Source of the DNA: Gnetum montanum | Taxonomy: Eukaryota; Streptophyta; Gnetopsida; Gnetales; Gnetaceae | Assembly: GCA_015680685.1 (NCBI GenBank) | Contig: MNCI01029043.1 | Span: 196,169 to 239,225, forward strand | DNA: 43,057 bases | Direction: 5' to 3' | Part shown: one piece after another, positions 22,607-32,391 of the stretch | How the letters are laid out: each line of letters starts with the position of its first letter | Numbering within the stretch: the first letter of the stretch is position 1 | The notes under the pieces: model-generated | Told to the model about the DNA's origin: nothing | What the model saw: only the letters and a program-made list of their open reading frames with translations | Databases searched by the model: none | Made by a program: the position numbers and the translations under genes

Positions 22607-23592
22607 CACCTAAGCTTAGATGGAATCCCTACTGCCTTGTTGAGATCAATGTCCTACCTAGCTTGCCCTTTGATTTAGTAAATGTATGAAATTTATATAA
22701 AAGTATCATTGAATGTGAATTTTTATGTGCCAAAACTTCATGGGAAGTTAAATATCTCAATGAGTTCCTATGGGAACAAGTTGTAACATTAGAACAAGAA
22801 AACAAAAAGTTGGTTTAGGTGAATAAAGATCTCAAAGATCACAAGGAATTTGTGAAGGTATAAGTGGCCAATAGGAGTTACTTATGAACCAAAGAGATTG
22901 AGTGGGTGTGATAGTAGAATTCCATCCATGATAAGGTTATTCATGCATAAGAGGTTGCAGAGTAGAAGCTCTAGATCGACTTGCTAGCATGCAAGGCTAG
23001 GGAGTGAAGAGACTACTGTGCCTAGGAACTTGAGTGGGGCTAAGCATAGAAGGACCAAAATAAGAAATAAAAGGCTAAATGTAAAGCCTATCTCAAGTGG
23101 TTAAAGAAGGAGTCCATGGAATGATACAAGTTGGAGTTGTTTGTAAAGAGGATGTAGGTAAAGGATGGCTTCAAACTATTTAGAGGTGCTCTAATCATAG
23201 CTGATTCTGCATCTCCTTAGGTCTCTACTACCTCTAGGGAGGTGACTATCAAGATGGTTTTGTGAGAGCCACCTACATGGACTGATGTCAATGATAGAAA
23301 CATCTTGACAAGAATCAATCTTAGGGAGGTGGATTGGGCCCACATTACCAAGGAACAAATCCTCCATCATTTGGAGGTTGGCCTTTGGGATCTCCCACTA
23401 GAAGATGTTGTACTTGAGCCCTCCCAAGTTTTCCTATTTACTTTTTTTTTTAGTTTAACTTGTAATTTTATTTTATACTTTGTTGATTATTGGTTAAAGT
23501 TGTGTTTTGTTCTGGTATAGGTACCAAGTAATGCCAATAGCCCCAACCATGAAGATGGAAGTGCTCCTCAACCCCATCCAATAGTCCCATAA
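22607..23592 (+). pseudogene. Last two exons of the antisense pseudogene, coiled-coil-like
   Basis: After the acceptor TTCTAG the exon at 22607-23427 encodes a region rich in Glu, Lys and Leu with many stops at presumed Gln positions. It includes WEVKYLNEFLWEQVV and LEQENKKLV, a long coiled-coil pattern. It then becomes more ordered, with TRINLREVDWAHITKEQ and HHLEVGLWDLPLEDVVLEP, the best preserved part (open from 23305). The donor CAA|GTTTTC, a T-rich 93-base intron and the acceptor GGTATAG lead to a 72-base last exon ending TAA at 23590-23592. The splice is phase 0 and keeps the frame. The final residues are Pro/Asn/His-rich. Confidence 0.5.
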
Positions 23593-23905
23593 TGCCATTG
23601 TTTGGTCAGCACCTATGGTTATCTCTTTTTTCATGTTGATGGTATTATTGATGCATTTGCTAGTGTTAGCCATTTGATCAATTGATAGATAGTGTATTGT
23701 TTACACTTTCATGGTTACTATGTTACAGACATTTTACACTTATTATTTTTTAAAATTTGGTTTATATGTTTTAATGTTTAATGTTTAATGTATATTAATT
23801 TTTATGTTTTTATTCATATTATAGGGCTATGTTGGTTATAAAAGGTAAAATCATCTATATATGTTGGCTACCAGTTTGTAAACTAGGTTGTAAGCTGTGA
23901 TAAAT
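23593..23905. other. T-rich stretch after the antisense pseudogene
   Basis: Non-coding and T/A-rich, in the position of a 3' untranslated region. I saw no clear poly(A) signal. Confidence 0.3.
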
Positions 23906-24040
23906 ATTTTGCTAGTTTTAGGCAATGATGGGCCATGCGATGTTTTATTAGTTTTAGGCTATTTTAGGCCCTACATTTTGCTAGTTTTAGGTCATGGTGG
24001 ACCCTCATGATTTGCCAATTTTAGGCCATGGTGAGCCCTA
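23906..24040 (+). repeat. Second cluster of the GGCC minisatellite
   Basis: Four diverged copies of a TTTTGCTAGTTTTAGGCC...GGGCCATG phrase, about 30-40 bases each. They are the same family and orientation as the copies at 13375-14035. The two clusters therefore bracket the repeat array and antisense gene. One related copy occurs in element B at about 37215-37240 in the matching place after protease, on the opposite strand. Confidence 0.65.
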
Positions 24041-24566
24041 TGTTTTAAAAACAAAATTTTTTATCAGTTTTTTATGTTTTAAATTTTTTTACAAATTTTC
24101 AAGTTTTAAAGTTTTTGTAATATTTTTTATGTTTTATTTTCTAAAATAAAAAGACATAAAAGGAAAATTTTAAATGAAAATGAATCTTAGGCTATGTGTG
24201 AAGTAAAGGTTAAAACAAAGTACAACCAAAGTTAATAAAATAGTACATTCAAGTAACATGTAAACTAGGCTAAAAAGGTTATAGCTAAAGAAGGGCACAT
24301 AGTTATAAGTGCAAGGGTGAATGAATCAAGGGCATACATCAATTCTGCAAGTTTTTTCTAATCTTTGATGGATTAGAAAACATGTATGGTCTACTATGCA
24401 TAATTCTGTATTCTCCATTTCCTTCACTCACAATTTTGAAGGAAAGCTCTTCCCATGATGCATCCATGGGTCCATCGTTGTTGGTTTCAACATTTTCTAC
24501 TTCATTGGGCTTCTTGAATTTGTGCTTGATAGTAGGAGATTCTTTCTAAAACTCCACTTTGGGACC
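24041..24566 (-). pseudogene. C-terminal tail of the gag-protease frame, then AT-rich spacer
   Basis: Directly after protease the minus strand reads a hydrophilic tail including SWEELSFKIVSEGNGEYRI and FSNPSKIRKNLQN, then a TGA near 24330. Element B has the matching DVLSFSIINEGNEKYQI and FPNLSKIRKRLCN around 37070-37175. The rest down to 24041 is A-rich on the minus strand and similar to 37370-37470 of element B. Confidence 0.5.
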
Positions 24567-24947
24567 TTATTCGATGTCAATGTTGTTAACTGCTAAGTAA
24601 ACCACACTATTTCCATGGATGATTATTTTACTTTCCTCATAAGCCAAGTGAATTTCTTGGTGGATCAATGAGGAAACAACTTGTAATTGAGGTAGCCAAG
24701 GCCTTCCTAGGATAAGGTTAAATCCTAGTGTTTCCTCTACCACCAAGAAATTGGTCATTAAGGGGAATTGTTTCCTTGCCACAAAGTCTAAATAAATTGA
24801 GCCTTTTATGGCAACCCAAGACCCATTGAAGGATTTAATAGCAATTATTAAAGTATGTTGCATGTGGTTAGCTAGGCCTAGACATTCTACAATGGTATAA
24901 GGTATTATGTTCATTACGAATCCATCATCAACATGTACCCTATGCAC
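24567..24947 (-). CDS. pro: Retropepsin-like protease of element A, uninterrupted 126 codons
   Basis: An aspartic protease domain that would cleave the gag-pol polyprotein. It starts MHRVHVDDGFVMNIIPYTIVECLG. The DDG stands where the family has DSG/DTG/DGG, followed by the N-I-L/I-P strand. ILGRPWLPQLQ near residues 80-90 is the ILGRPWL signature of plant Tat/gypsy proteases, the second half of the fold. It ends SVVYLAVNNIDIE before a stop. This is the only domain of element A that is fully open. The ATG is internal to the original gag-pro frame, so the start is simply the first Met after an upstream stop. Element B has a homologous but broken copy at 36588-36945. Confidence 0.72.
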   Translation of the reverse strand: MHRVHVDDGFVMNIIPYTIVECLGLANHMQHTLIIAIKSFNGSWVAIKGSIYLDFVARKQFPLMTNFLVVEETLGFNLILGRPWLPQLQVVSSLIHQEIHLAYEESKIIIHGNSVVYLAVNNIDIE

Positions 24948-27885
24948 TTTAGATTGTCCTATCCATATGGTTATGAAGTTGTCTCATCATCTTGGGGGTT
25001 GGTCTTGACATCACTATTACGAAACACTATAGTTGTCAACCTCTTTTCTTCCTTTGGTGAAGGTGGTACCATCATTACATTGATGGACTCTTAACTAGCA
25101 GGGATCTCCTCATTAATAAGAATAGAGATCAACATCTTCACTAATGCTTCATGGTGTGTAGTGGAAGTTATCACAAGGTCATACAAGCTAACTAAGGTAT
25201 TATTTTATTTTAATGATTGCTTGACCTACTCTATCATAGTGAAGAAGCTCTTGTTATTGGTTGTAGGTGTTTCATTCTTAGCATTCTTGACTTTCTCCAT
25301 GTGTCCCAAAATGTGAACTTCATGCTTTAATGATTGTTGGGCTTCTTTTCATTTCCCCTATGGCTTAGGATCCTTCTATGATTGACTAGTTGAGGTAGCT
25401 TGGATAGTGAAGCTCATCAGGACAAATGAAATGGGTGTGAGCTTCAGTGGGCCCACTTAATTTCATGCCTTGGCTATTTTTTGACCATTCTTAGGCTTCA
25501 ACATGGGCTTCTTGTATTGTTTTCTTGGAAATTTCTTATTGTTTTTTATTGATTGTGAAGAAGCCATTATGTTGGCCACTATGGGAGGATGTTTTTCAGT
25601 TATAGAGGTAGGTTTGGTTTTGGTATTAATAGGATGGACACCCTAATTACAAAAGGATCCTTGGGAAGCATAAGTGATGGGATGCTTACAACAAAAGAGG
25701 ACCCTAAACTAATAGAAGTTGAAGGACCCATATCATTTCGAGGAGGTACCCAAATCATAAACAACTCCCTTGTAAGTCTACAGTTATTGGTCACATTGAC
25801 TATTGCAATAGTGTGCAATATATTTTTGACATTCAATGGATCCTTGTAGATCTATATTGATTGATTTTATGGTTTGACTAGGTTGAAGTCATTAAGGACC
25901 AATTCACCCTTGTTTATCATCTTCTATAGGTCAATATTTAATGCTAGGCAAAAGTTAATGTCATGACCTGGTAGTTGATGATAGTGGTAAAAACACTTGA
26001 GCTTAAAGTATTCAGGTATTGAGGGGTCATCCTTGGTTGCAAGAGTGGGATTTTTGGCTATCTCGCATAATCTTTCATGCCTTTGATGAGCACTTTTACT
26101 CATTTTTTTGTATTGTATTCTTCCACTCTTTAATAGTAGATCAAGGATTTCCAATGGTTTCAACAGTAACTTAGTATACTTTGATCAATATTTCTATCCA
26201 AAGTTAGGCCTTTTAGTAGTTGATGAAGAGATCCCAAATATTGAAGGTTGATTATTTTTGGTAGGGTCCTTGGGTTAATTAGTCTTAGACCCCTATGTAG
26301 TCCTTTTGTTATCTTTGACCATTGTTGCCACAATTGTGTTGTTTTGCCTCTCCTTCTTCTTATTCTTCCAAGTGTGCTAGTTTTTATATGCCACACAGGT
26401 AGGTTCATGGCTAGCCTTAGTAGTGTCATTTATGTTCTATATTTGGGAAAAGGCTTCACTGAGTGACTATGGATTTAGGTAAGATGGTTTTGACTTAATA
26501 AAGTCATTAATTGTCCCCTTGAATATGGTGAGAAGGTGGGTCTCAACTATCAATTTTGGAATCTTGTTAAGAATAGCATTCCATCATTGTATGAATTTTT
26601 ATATAGGCTCAAGGGGTGTCTTCTTAACCCTCATTAATTGGTCAAGATTCATGTTGGATTTTATGTTGTACTTGAAACAACTAACGAATTGTGAAATTAA
26701 GTCCTTTGGTGAGGATATAGATCCTCTTGATAGTGCATGGTACCAATCCAAAGCCTTATTCATTAGAAACATAGGAAAAATCTGCATGATGATATGCAAC
26801 TAGACTTGTAGTAATAGGCACTTAAAATGGAAGGTTATAAGGTGGTCATTTGGGTCACCCTCATCTTGTACTTAGTGAATTGAAGAATGGGAATGCTTGG
26901 GGGAAGAGTTATCAGTGGGACAACTAGAATAATTAGATCATCCTAATAAAAATTCATTATCTTTACTATCTAGGTTCTAGAAACTTCAAGCTTCCGTGAC
27001 TCTTCCGTCAAGTTTTAAATCATCTAGAATGCCTAATCTAGTTTTTGGAGCATTTTCATGGGTTGTGGTGTTTGTAAAAATTGTTGAGATGTTAATTGAG
27101 AGGCCTATGACCTCATGATAGGTTACGGTATGAAAGGGAGACGCTAGATTATGGTGGTCATGGATGGGCTATATAATGAAAAGGATGTTTGTGTTGGCAC
27201 TTGAGGCACAAAGGGGACAAATGGTGTATGTGTCTCTTGGTACAAAGAATGGATGAGTGGTGGTTCAAACCACTAGAAAAGGCTCTGTAGACCAAGGCTA
27301 CATGGAAAAATACATGGAAGAAAATACGAAGGTCCTTTAAGGCATAGGTTGTGCCTAATGCATAGCTATAACCAGCATGATTCCAAACATTATGGGATGC
27401 ATGGGAGATGATGGTTGAGATGCCTATTCCATGGAAGAGATAGGCAAGGTCAAAGTGGTTATGGTGGTTTGAGAGGTTGATTATTGGAATAGGCCCCCTA
27501 TGAAGTTATCTAGTTTGGGCTCTACCTCCAACTCATCATGCTTTTCATGGTGGCCTTTCAAACTAAGCTTTTCACTTCATTCGTCTATCTCAATTAACTA
27601 AGAAATTATGCATGCTTGAGCATCGATAAGTGGTATTTTGTCATAGGAAGAGGGTATATACACCTTCCCATTATGATTAATTAACTCGTATTCATGTTTG
27701 GCCTTAGCCTCTATGGATGGAAGGAGTAAACCAACTTGCATTTTAACATAAATATATTTGTAATGTTCTTCGTTAAGTATAATGAAATCCAGGCTTTGCC
27801 CTCTTTACCTACGTGATTGTCTATGCTTAGCCATAGTGGGGTCTCTTGGATCATAGATCCTCACTCCATCCTACCTAGATGTCAT
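24948..27885 (-). pseudogene. gag: gag of element A and gag-protease linker
   Basis: The minus frame starts at an ATG at 27885 and codon 5 is already TAG. The N-terminal part has VRIYDPRDP, then KYIYVKMQVGLLLP. The capsid-like domain is clearest at 26799-26599, with MQIFPMFLMNKALDWYHAL and LISQFVSCF, the FPxSLxxxAxxWFxxL...FxxxF pattern. A zinc-knuckle-like end is at 26163-25924, with YFKLKCFYHYHQLPGHDINFC (Cys-His-His-Cys). A linker with FMIWVPPRNDMGPS continues to protease. Gag would form the particle that carries element RNA. Homologous blocks occur in the same order in element B. Another ATG lies 9 bases upstream; I chose 27885 because element B's start aligns with it. Confidence 0.75.
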
Positions 27886-28668
27886 GTTTTTCATGTCAAT
27901 GAGTAAAACTATGGACTTATTAAAAGGCATTATCAAAGGTGTTATTTTGACTTTTTACTGTTTTAGTAAAAATTTTAATAAGTTGATATTATCCAACAAT
28001 GTAATTGACTATAAATGGAAACAATGGTTGACACTAATACTATAGTGTAAATGGTGTATACTATGCTTAGGAAATGGTGTTATGGTTTTCAAAGTTGGTA
28101 ACACCAACTATGCTTGTTATACTAGCAAGATCTATGCTATGGAGTGTGTAATAGATCATAGTATTTTCTAGCCAACTACATTGAGGTAGATGGTGGAAAA
28201 GGAGTTTTCACTTGCTAAAAACAAGCTGAAAAGTTTTCTCCAAAGGGTATGTATGTTGGTTTTGAGAAGTCAATCATGAAAATTTTGGATTATCCTGGGA
28301 CTATGTTGAAGTAGTAGAAAAGTCTATGTTGTTTGTTTCTTGCAAAATTTCATAACATAGATGGTTGGATTTTAAGATGGCCTACATTGGTCTTTAGGTT
28401 TCAAATGTAGGTTTTGGAAGGCAAAAATTGCATGTTTTGGTGTTGAATACACTAGGTTCCAAAGAATTCAACAACTACTATGAAAATCCAGTAAACATCC
28501 AAATCACCAAACACAATTATGCTAGTTGTTGTGGATAAGAATTTGGATATCAACCTTAATTTTAGTAGTGAATAATTCCAAGTTTCAAAGCTTATAATGG
28601 AAAAAACTTAGTTTTGAAAAATGGTTGAAAATGTTTTGCAAAAGGTTTTCTTTGAGAATTTGAGTAGA
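27886..28668 (-). other. 5' leader of element A
   Basis: Untranslated region between the primer binding site and gag. It contains half-sites related to the palindromic core (for example CCAACTACATTGAGGTAG near 28175 and GGGACTATGTTG near 28297). No protein was seen. Confidence 0.45.
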
Positions 28669-28687
28669 GGCCCTCCTTCTAGCACCA
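28669..28687 (-). promoter_or_regulatory. Primer binding site of element A
   Basis: On the minus strand, five bases after the LTR end, the sequence reads TGGTGCTAGAAGGAGGGCC. It begins TGG, as expected for pairing with the CCA end of a tRNA. Element B has TAGTGCTAGAAGAAGGGCC in the same place (33402-33420). I do not assign the tRNA. Confidence 0.65.
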
Positions 28688-28692
28688 ACAAC

Positions 28693-30113
28693 TATAACAT
28701 CTAGAAAATTTGGCCATTGGAAAATTAAAAACCCTAGGCAGAAACAAACTAACCTTGGATCCCAATGGCCTCCAAGAAACAAGATCCAAGATGTCCTAGA
28801 TAGTCTAGTCAATCACCCAGGGACTTAAGAAGTATAAATGAAGAACATAAAATTGAAAATTCAATAGAAAGTAAACACAAAATTGAATTTGGAATAAAAT
28901 CTACACCACAAAAAAATTGGAGAACTTTATTAAGATGATGAAAATGCTCAAAGTTTAGAGTTCAAAAGAGGTACAGATTGTATGCTTAGATACACAAGAA
29001 GCTTGTTTAGATGAAGCTTGAAGCCTATTGAAGCCAACAAGTTGTGTTCTATAGTCAAACTCCATGATCTAGGTACTTCACAACTCCAATCATTGAAAAC
29101 CTCTTGCTAATTTTTTCTTGGATCTTTAATTTGAATGGAAATGGTGTGAATAATGTTGTTTGACTTTGGTAGCAATGGAACTATTTTGAAAGTCTCTAGT
29201 GCTTAGGTAGATGCCAATTACTTCTAAAAGTCTCACAAGCACCAAAATGGATGTAAAATACTTAAGGTTGCAAAGGTTTCTAGGCTGTTTGGTTGCCAAA
29301 AAATGTTTGGACCCTGAATATAGTGTTCAAGTTTGGCTTTTATAGGTTTTAGGTTGCTGATTTAAGGCTACAAATTTCTACCATGATTACTAATATATTG
29401 GTGTTTATTTGTAGGCATAATGGCTATGATTTTAGTGTAGTTAACCATTTATGGTAAGTTTTAATACACCAAGGTCATCAAAATCCATCCACATACCAAA
29501 AATAGTAAATGGAATTTTGTGACTACATTGGCCTTCACCTCAACTATGCTAGCCTTAGAGGACTAGACTCACATTTGTTGAAATCTATTGGAAATGTGAT
29601 GGTGATGTTGGCCATATTGCAGCTATTAGAAATCCTTGATGACTACGTTGGCCATGCTACCATCACCAAAAATTGTAATAACTACATTGAAAATTTGCTA
29701 GAAAACTGGAAAATGCAACAACTCCAATGTTGGATGTGTGTAGCTACACTAGGTTTTGTTGGTGACTACACTAGCTTTTGTTGGAAAATAAAAATCCAAC
29801 ATCATCTATGTTGGGTGTAGGTGGTTCCAACGTACTTGAGGCTATACCCCCATAAAAAGCCATGAAAATGCCAAAATTGATAGTCTCCAAGGTATTTTTA
29901 GCCTTCCCAAGCCCACATATAGACATTGCACTACTTTCTCCACTTTGTAAGTGACATAATAGCAACTTATGAGGCTTTTTTCAGCCTCAGAAAGTTAAAG
30001 TATACAAGATTGTAACTCATTGGCCACAAACCTTACATTTACCATGAAATTGTGCCTCAAATTGGATCGTGAAGGTTACAAGTTACAACATGCATTTTCT
30101 AGGTGGTGTTTCA
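28693..30113 (-). repeat. 5' LTR of element A
   Basis: Partner of the 6934-8355 LTR. On the element's strand it starts TGAAACACCACC and ends ...TTATA; the final CA has become TA by one transition. It contains several words related to the palindromic array core, such as GACTACATTGGCC near 29521, GACTACGTTGGCCATG near 29640 and GACTACACTAGC near 29764. Confidence 0.88.
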
Positions 30114-30118
30114 CTTCT
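30114..30118. repeat. Right target-site duplication of element A (CTTCT)
   Basis: Matches CCTCT at 6929-6933 with one C/T difference. Confidence 0.7.
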
Positions 30119-30126
30119 TTCTTTTG

Positions 30127-30165
30127 TTTTTTTTTTTTTTTTTTTGGGGGGGGGGGGAGGGGGGG
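30127..30165 (+). repeat. T19-G12-A-G7 homopolymer tract
   Basis: Nineteen T, twelve G, one A and seven G in a row, eight bases beyond the right duplication of element A. It belongs to the host sequence (fragment C side), not to A. It could be a slippage product or an assembly weak spot. Confidence 0.8.
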
Positions 30166-30725
30166 ATAAAATTTTGATGGGTTTCTCACATGGGTGCTAG
30201 TCTTGTTTTATTTCCTTGGATGCCTTTCTCACCCTAGATGCTAGCCTCAATATATCACATCCTTTTTTTCACATTGATTATCCAAAGTAAGTAGCCAATA
30301 TAGACCTTACAATTATGAACATTGAGCTGTACTTAGTTATTTTACCTTCATATCCATATAAACATGAAACCAAATGAATGTTGTATTTAGGAAATAATAG
30401 AATTTATTCTATCAACTAGTAAACTATCACAATTTATTTTATTTAGTTTAATGTTTATTTTTATTATTTTAAGGCTTATCCTTAAATGGATTTTTGATTT
30501 CAACCTACCTATTTGAAGGTAGGAAGAATTGTCCTTCTTACATTTCATATATGATGCTATTGAATTCTTTATAGTTCCAACTAATAATAGAATTTTCTAT
30601 TATCCTCTACATTTTTAAAGGTAAAATTTGTAGACTTAGAGTTTCTTTTAATTATTTTTATAATTAGAATAAGGTATGGGATTATGTAGACTAGTATTAT
30701 TATTGATCATTTTGACCTCTAATTA
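30166..30725. other. Region after integrase of fragment C
   Basis: AT-rich; no readable protein after the presumed end of C's integrase near 30730 (minus strand). Interpreted as C's 3' non-coding part, cut by insertion of element A. Confidence 0.35.
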
Positions 30726-30729
30726 AATA

Positions 30730-31930
30730 CCATCATTATTTATTTCTTCAGTTGGATAAGTGGCATTGCTTATTTGTACTAACTCATCCTCTCCTAGCTC
30801 TTCTATTTGACGTTGATAATAATTCTTAAGTCCTTGGTCATTTAGTAGAAATGAGTTAGATAGGTCTTTTACAAGTGCAATTAGGATACTACCATTAGTA
30901 TGGATTTGTAATATTAGATATGGATCTTCCTATCGAGTTGTCAATTTTCTTGAAAATTTGTAGTCTCATGTTATAAAGCACGTCTTTATCTCCTTCTAAA
31001 CATTTCTTATTGAGTAAATTCTTATAATGTATATGTTTGATTTTTTCTTAATTATTCTTTATTTATCAAGTTTATGCATGCATAATTCATTAATTTCATG
31101 AATTTGGGCCATCCTAAGATTTTGATTGATTTCTTCATCAAAACTTAATTGATTTGCTAATCTTAAGGATTGGTATTTGATTTCTACAAGAAATAGGCAT
31201 TGTTTACCATAAACCAACTGGTAGGGTGAATAACCTAAATTTTTTTATATGTAATCTTATAGGTCCAAAGTGCATCTTGTAAGTTTCTAGGTCAATCCTT
31301 CTTTTTAGCATAAATAGTTTTAGTTAAAATTTTTAGGCTGATCCTATTAGCATTTTTAAGTTAACCATTAGTTCAATGATGGTAGCCAATTGCTATCTTA
31401 TGTTGAATTCTATAATTCTTAAGAAACTTTTCTATTATATTATTTATGAAATGAGTTCCTTGATCACTAATGAGTGCATGTGGAGTTCCAAATCATGTTA
31501 AAATATGTTCCCTAGAAAATAATACAACTCCCTTAGCATCATTTATTAGAGTAGCCCTATCTTCCACCCATTTTGTTACATAATCTATACATACCAAGAT
31601 GTATTAATAGCCATTTGAAAGGGGAAATGGTCCTAGAAAATCTATACTCCAAACATTGAAAGGTTTTGTTATTAAAATGGAGTTGCGTGAAATTTTGTAT
31701 CTTTTTGACATTACCCCTAATTGTTGACACTTATCGCATCCCTAAACATATAGGTGAGCACCCTTAAAAATAGTAGGCCAATAGAACCCACTTTATAAAA
31801 TTTTAAGGCTCTTCTACAACTATCAAAATGTCCACCCTTGAGGTCATCATGACACTTTTGGAGAATTTCTCGTTGTTTCTCTTCAATAATATGTCTTCTA
31901 GCCACTTCATCTCTACATAGATGATAGGGG
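30730..31930 (-). pseudogene. pol (INT): Integrase of an Athila-like element (fragment C)
   Basis: From 31905 the minus strand reads EILQKCHDDLKGGHFDSCRR, the two-His part of the zinc-binding domain, and after a frame change CDKCQQLGVMSKR, the two-Cys part. The catalytic core follows: NVWSIDFLGPFPLSNGY (first Asp), YILVCIDYVTKWVE, HALISDQGTHFINN (second Asp) and IAIGYHH before a degenerate TNG...E region. The C-terminal part has DALWTYKITYK and LVYGKQCLFLVEIKY. The IDFxGPFP and ISDxGTHF blocks and the ALWxYxTxYK...VYGKxC segment are typical of Athila-type Ty3/gypsy integrases, distinct from element A's. Stops are mainly TAA/TAG at Gln; frameshifts near 31720 and elsewhere. Inactive. Confidence 0.78.
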
Positions 31931-32089
31931 TTGGTTTCACTTCAAATGTATCTTAATACTCATTTTAGAAAATACTTCTACTCTTCTTTACTCCATTGAT
32001 TTGGTGTTTTCATTATGCCTCAATAGTTTATGATATTAGTAAACCATGGGTTCTTTTAACTAAAAATAGTTATTCATCTAGAAATTTAT

Positions 32090-32391
32090 CACTAAATGAT
32101 CCTTTCTTTCTATTTTTCTTCTAAAGTTTCTAATCTAGATCGGTTGTCTACTACAACATTATTTCTAACCATTTTGTTTAGAATTTCAAAATCAAATTCC
32201 TAAAGTAAGAGATACCATCTCATGATCCTAGCACTTTCTATCTTTTGGTGGCTAGAAACTTGATGGATGAATGATTAATATATACCCTAGTTTTATAACC
32301 TATTAGGTAATTTCTAAATTTATCCAAAACATATACAATGGCTAGGAGTTATTTTTCTATATTTTTTTAATTTACTAAAGCCCAATTTGAG
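32090..32391 (-). pseudogene. pol (RH): RNase H of fragment C, truncated by insertion of element B
   Basis: The minus strand reads IEKQLLAIVYVLDKFRNYLIG, the EKELLAVVxAxxKFRxYLxG helix with its Glu, then VYINHSSIKFLATK, where VYTDHxALKYL is expected, so the Asp reads Asn. MRWYLLLQEFDFEI and VVDNRSRLETLEE follow, the RWxLLLQEFDxEI...VADxLSRL end. The domain's first part should lie beyond 32391, where element B's LTR starts. It is in line with the integrase downstream, so both belong to one old element on this strand. Confidence 0.75.

Larger units (their letters stand above)
17262..23592 (+). pseudogene. Multi-exon antisense pseudogene inside element A, FCP1-like N-terminal half
   Basis: On the strand opposite to element A, protein-like blocks alternate with T-rich, intron-like stretches ending in TAG. 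Supported pieces are exon 1 at 17262-17386, exon 2 at 19881-20332, exon 3 at about 20438-20703, further coding blocks at about 20914-21320, 21330-21925 and 22050-22245, a short one at about 22338-22500, a long exon at 22607-23427, and the last exon at 23521-23592 ending in TAA. Joining exon 1 to 2 and the last two exons keeps the frame exactly, which is hard to explain by chance. Exon 2-3 resembles an FCP1/NIF-type HAD phosphatase; 22607-23427 looks like a coiled coil. In-frame stops are mostly TAG/TAA at Gln and TGA at Arg. The product is unknown. It may be a gene of the element family or a captured host gene; the repeat array upstream may be its promoter region. Confidence 0.62.
6934..30113 (-). 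mobile_element. Element A: 23.2-kb Tat/Ogre-like LTR retrotransposon with antisense gene
   Basis: This is a full-length but decayed Ty3/gypsy element read on the minus strand. The boundaries come from two homologous ~1.42-kb LTRs with TG...CA-type ends, one 5-bp target duplication, a primer-binding-site-like sequence 5 bases inside the 5' LTR, and a polypurine tract abutting the 3' LTR. The coding order is gag, protease, a long spacer, RT, RNase H, a second (archaeal-like) RNase H, and integrase. The second RNase H is diagnostic of the Tat clade, which includes the giant Ogre elements. Without the 11.7-kb spacer the element would be about 11-12 kb, a usual Tat size. The spacer carries a plus-strand multi-exon pseudogene and two tandem-repeat arrays. 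Every long frame except the protease contains stops, so the copy is dead. LTR divergence of about 20% by eye implies an old insertion. Confidence 0.88.

Noticed and set aside
13300-24040. The spacer as a separate nested LTR element
   Set aside because: No LTR pair, polypurine tract or target duplication found at its edges; the minisatellite at both ends is also present once in element B. Not fully excluded.
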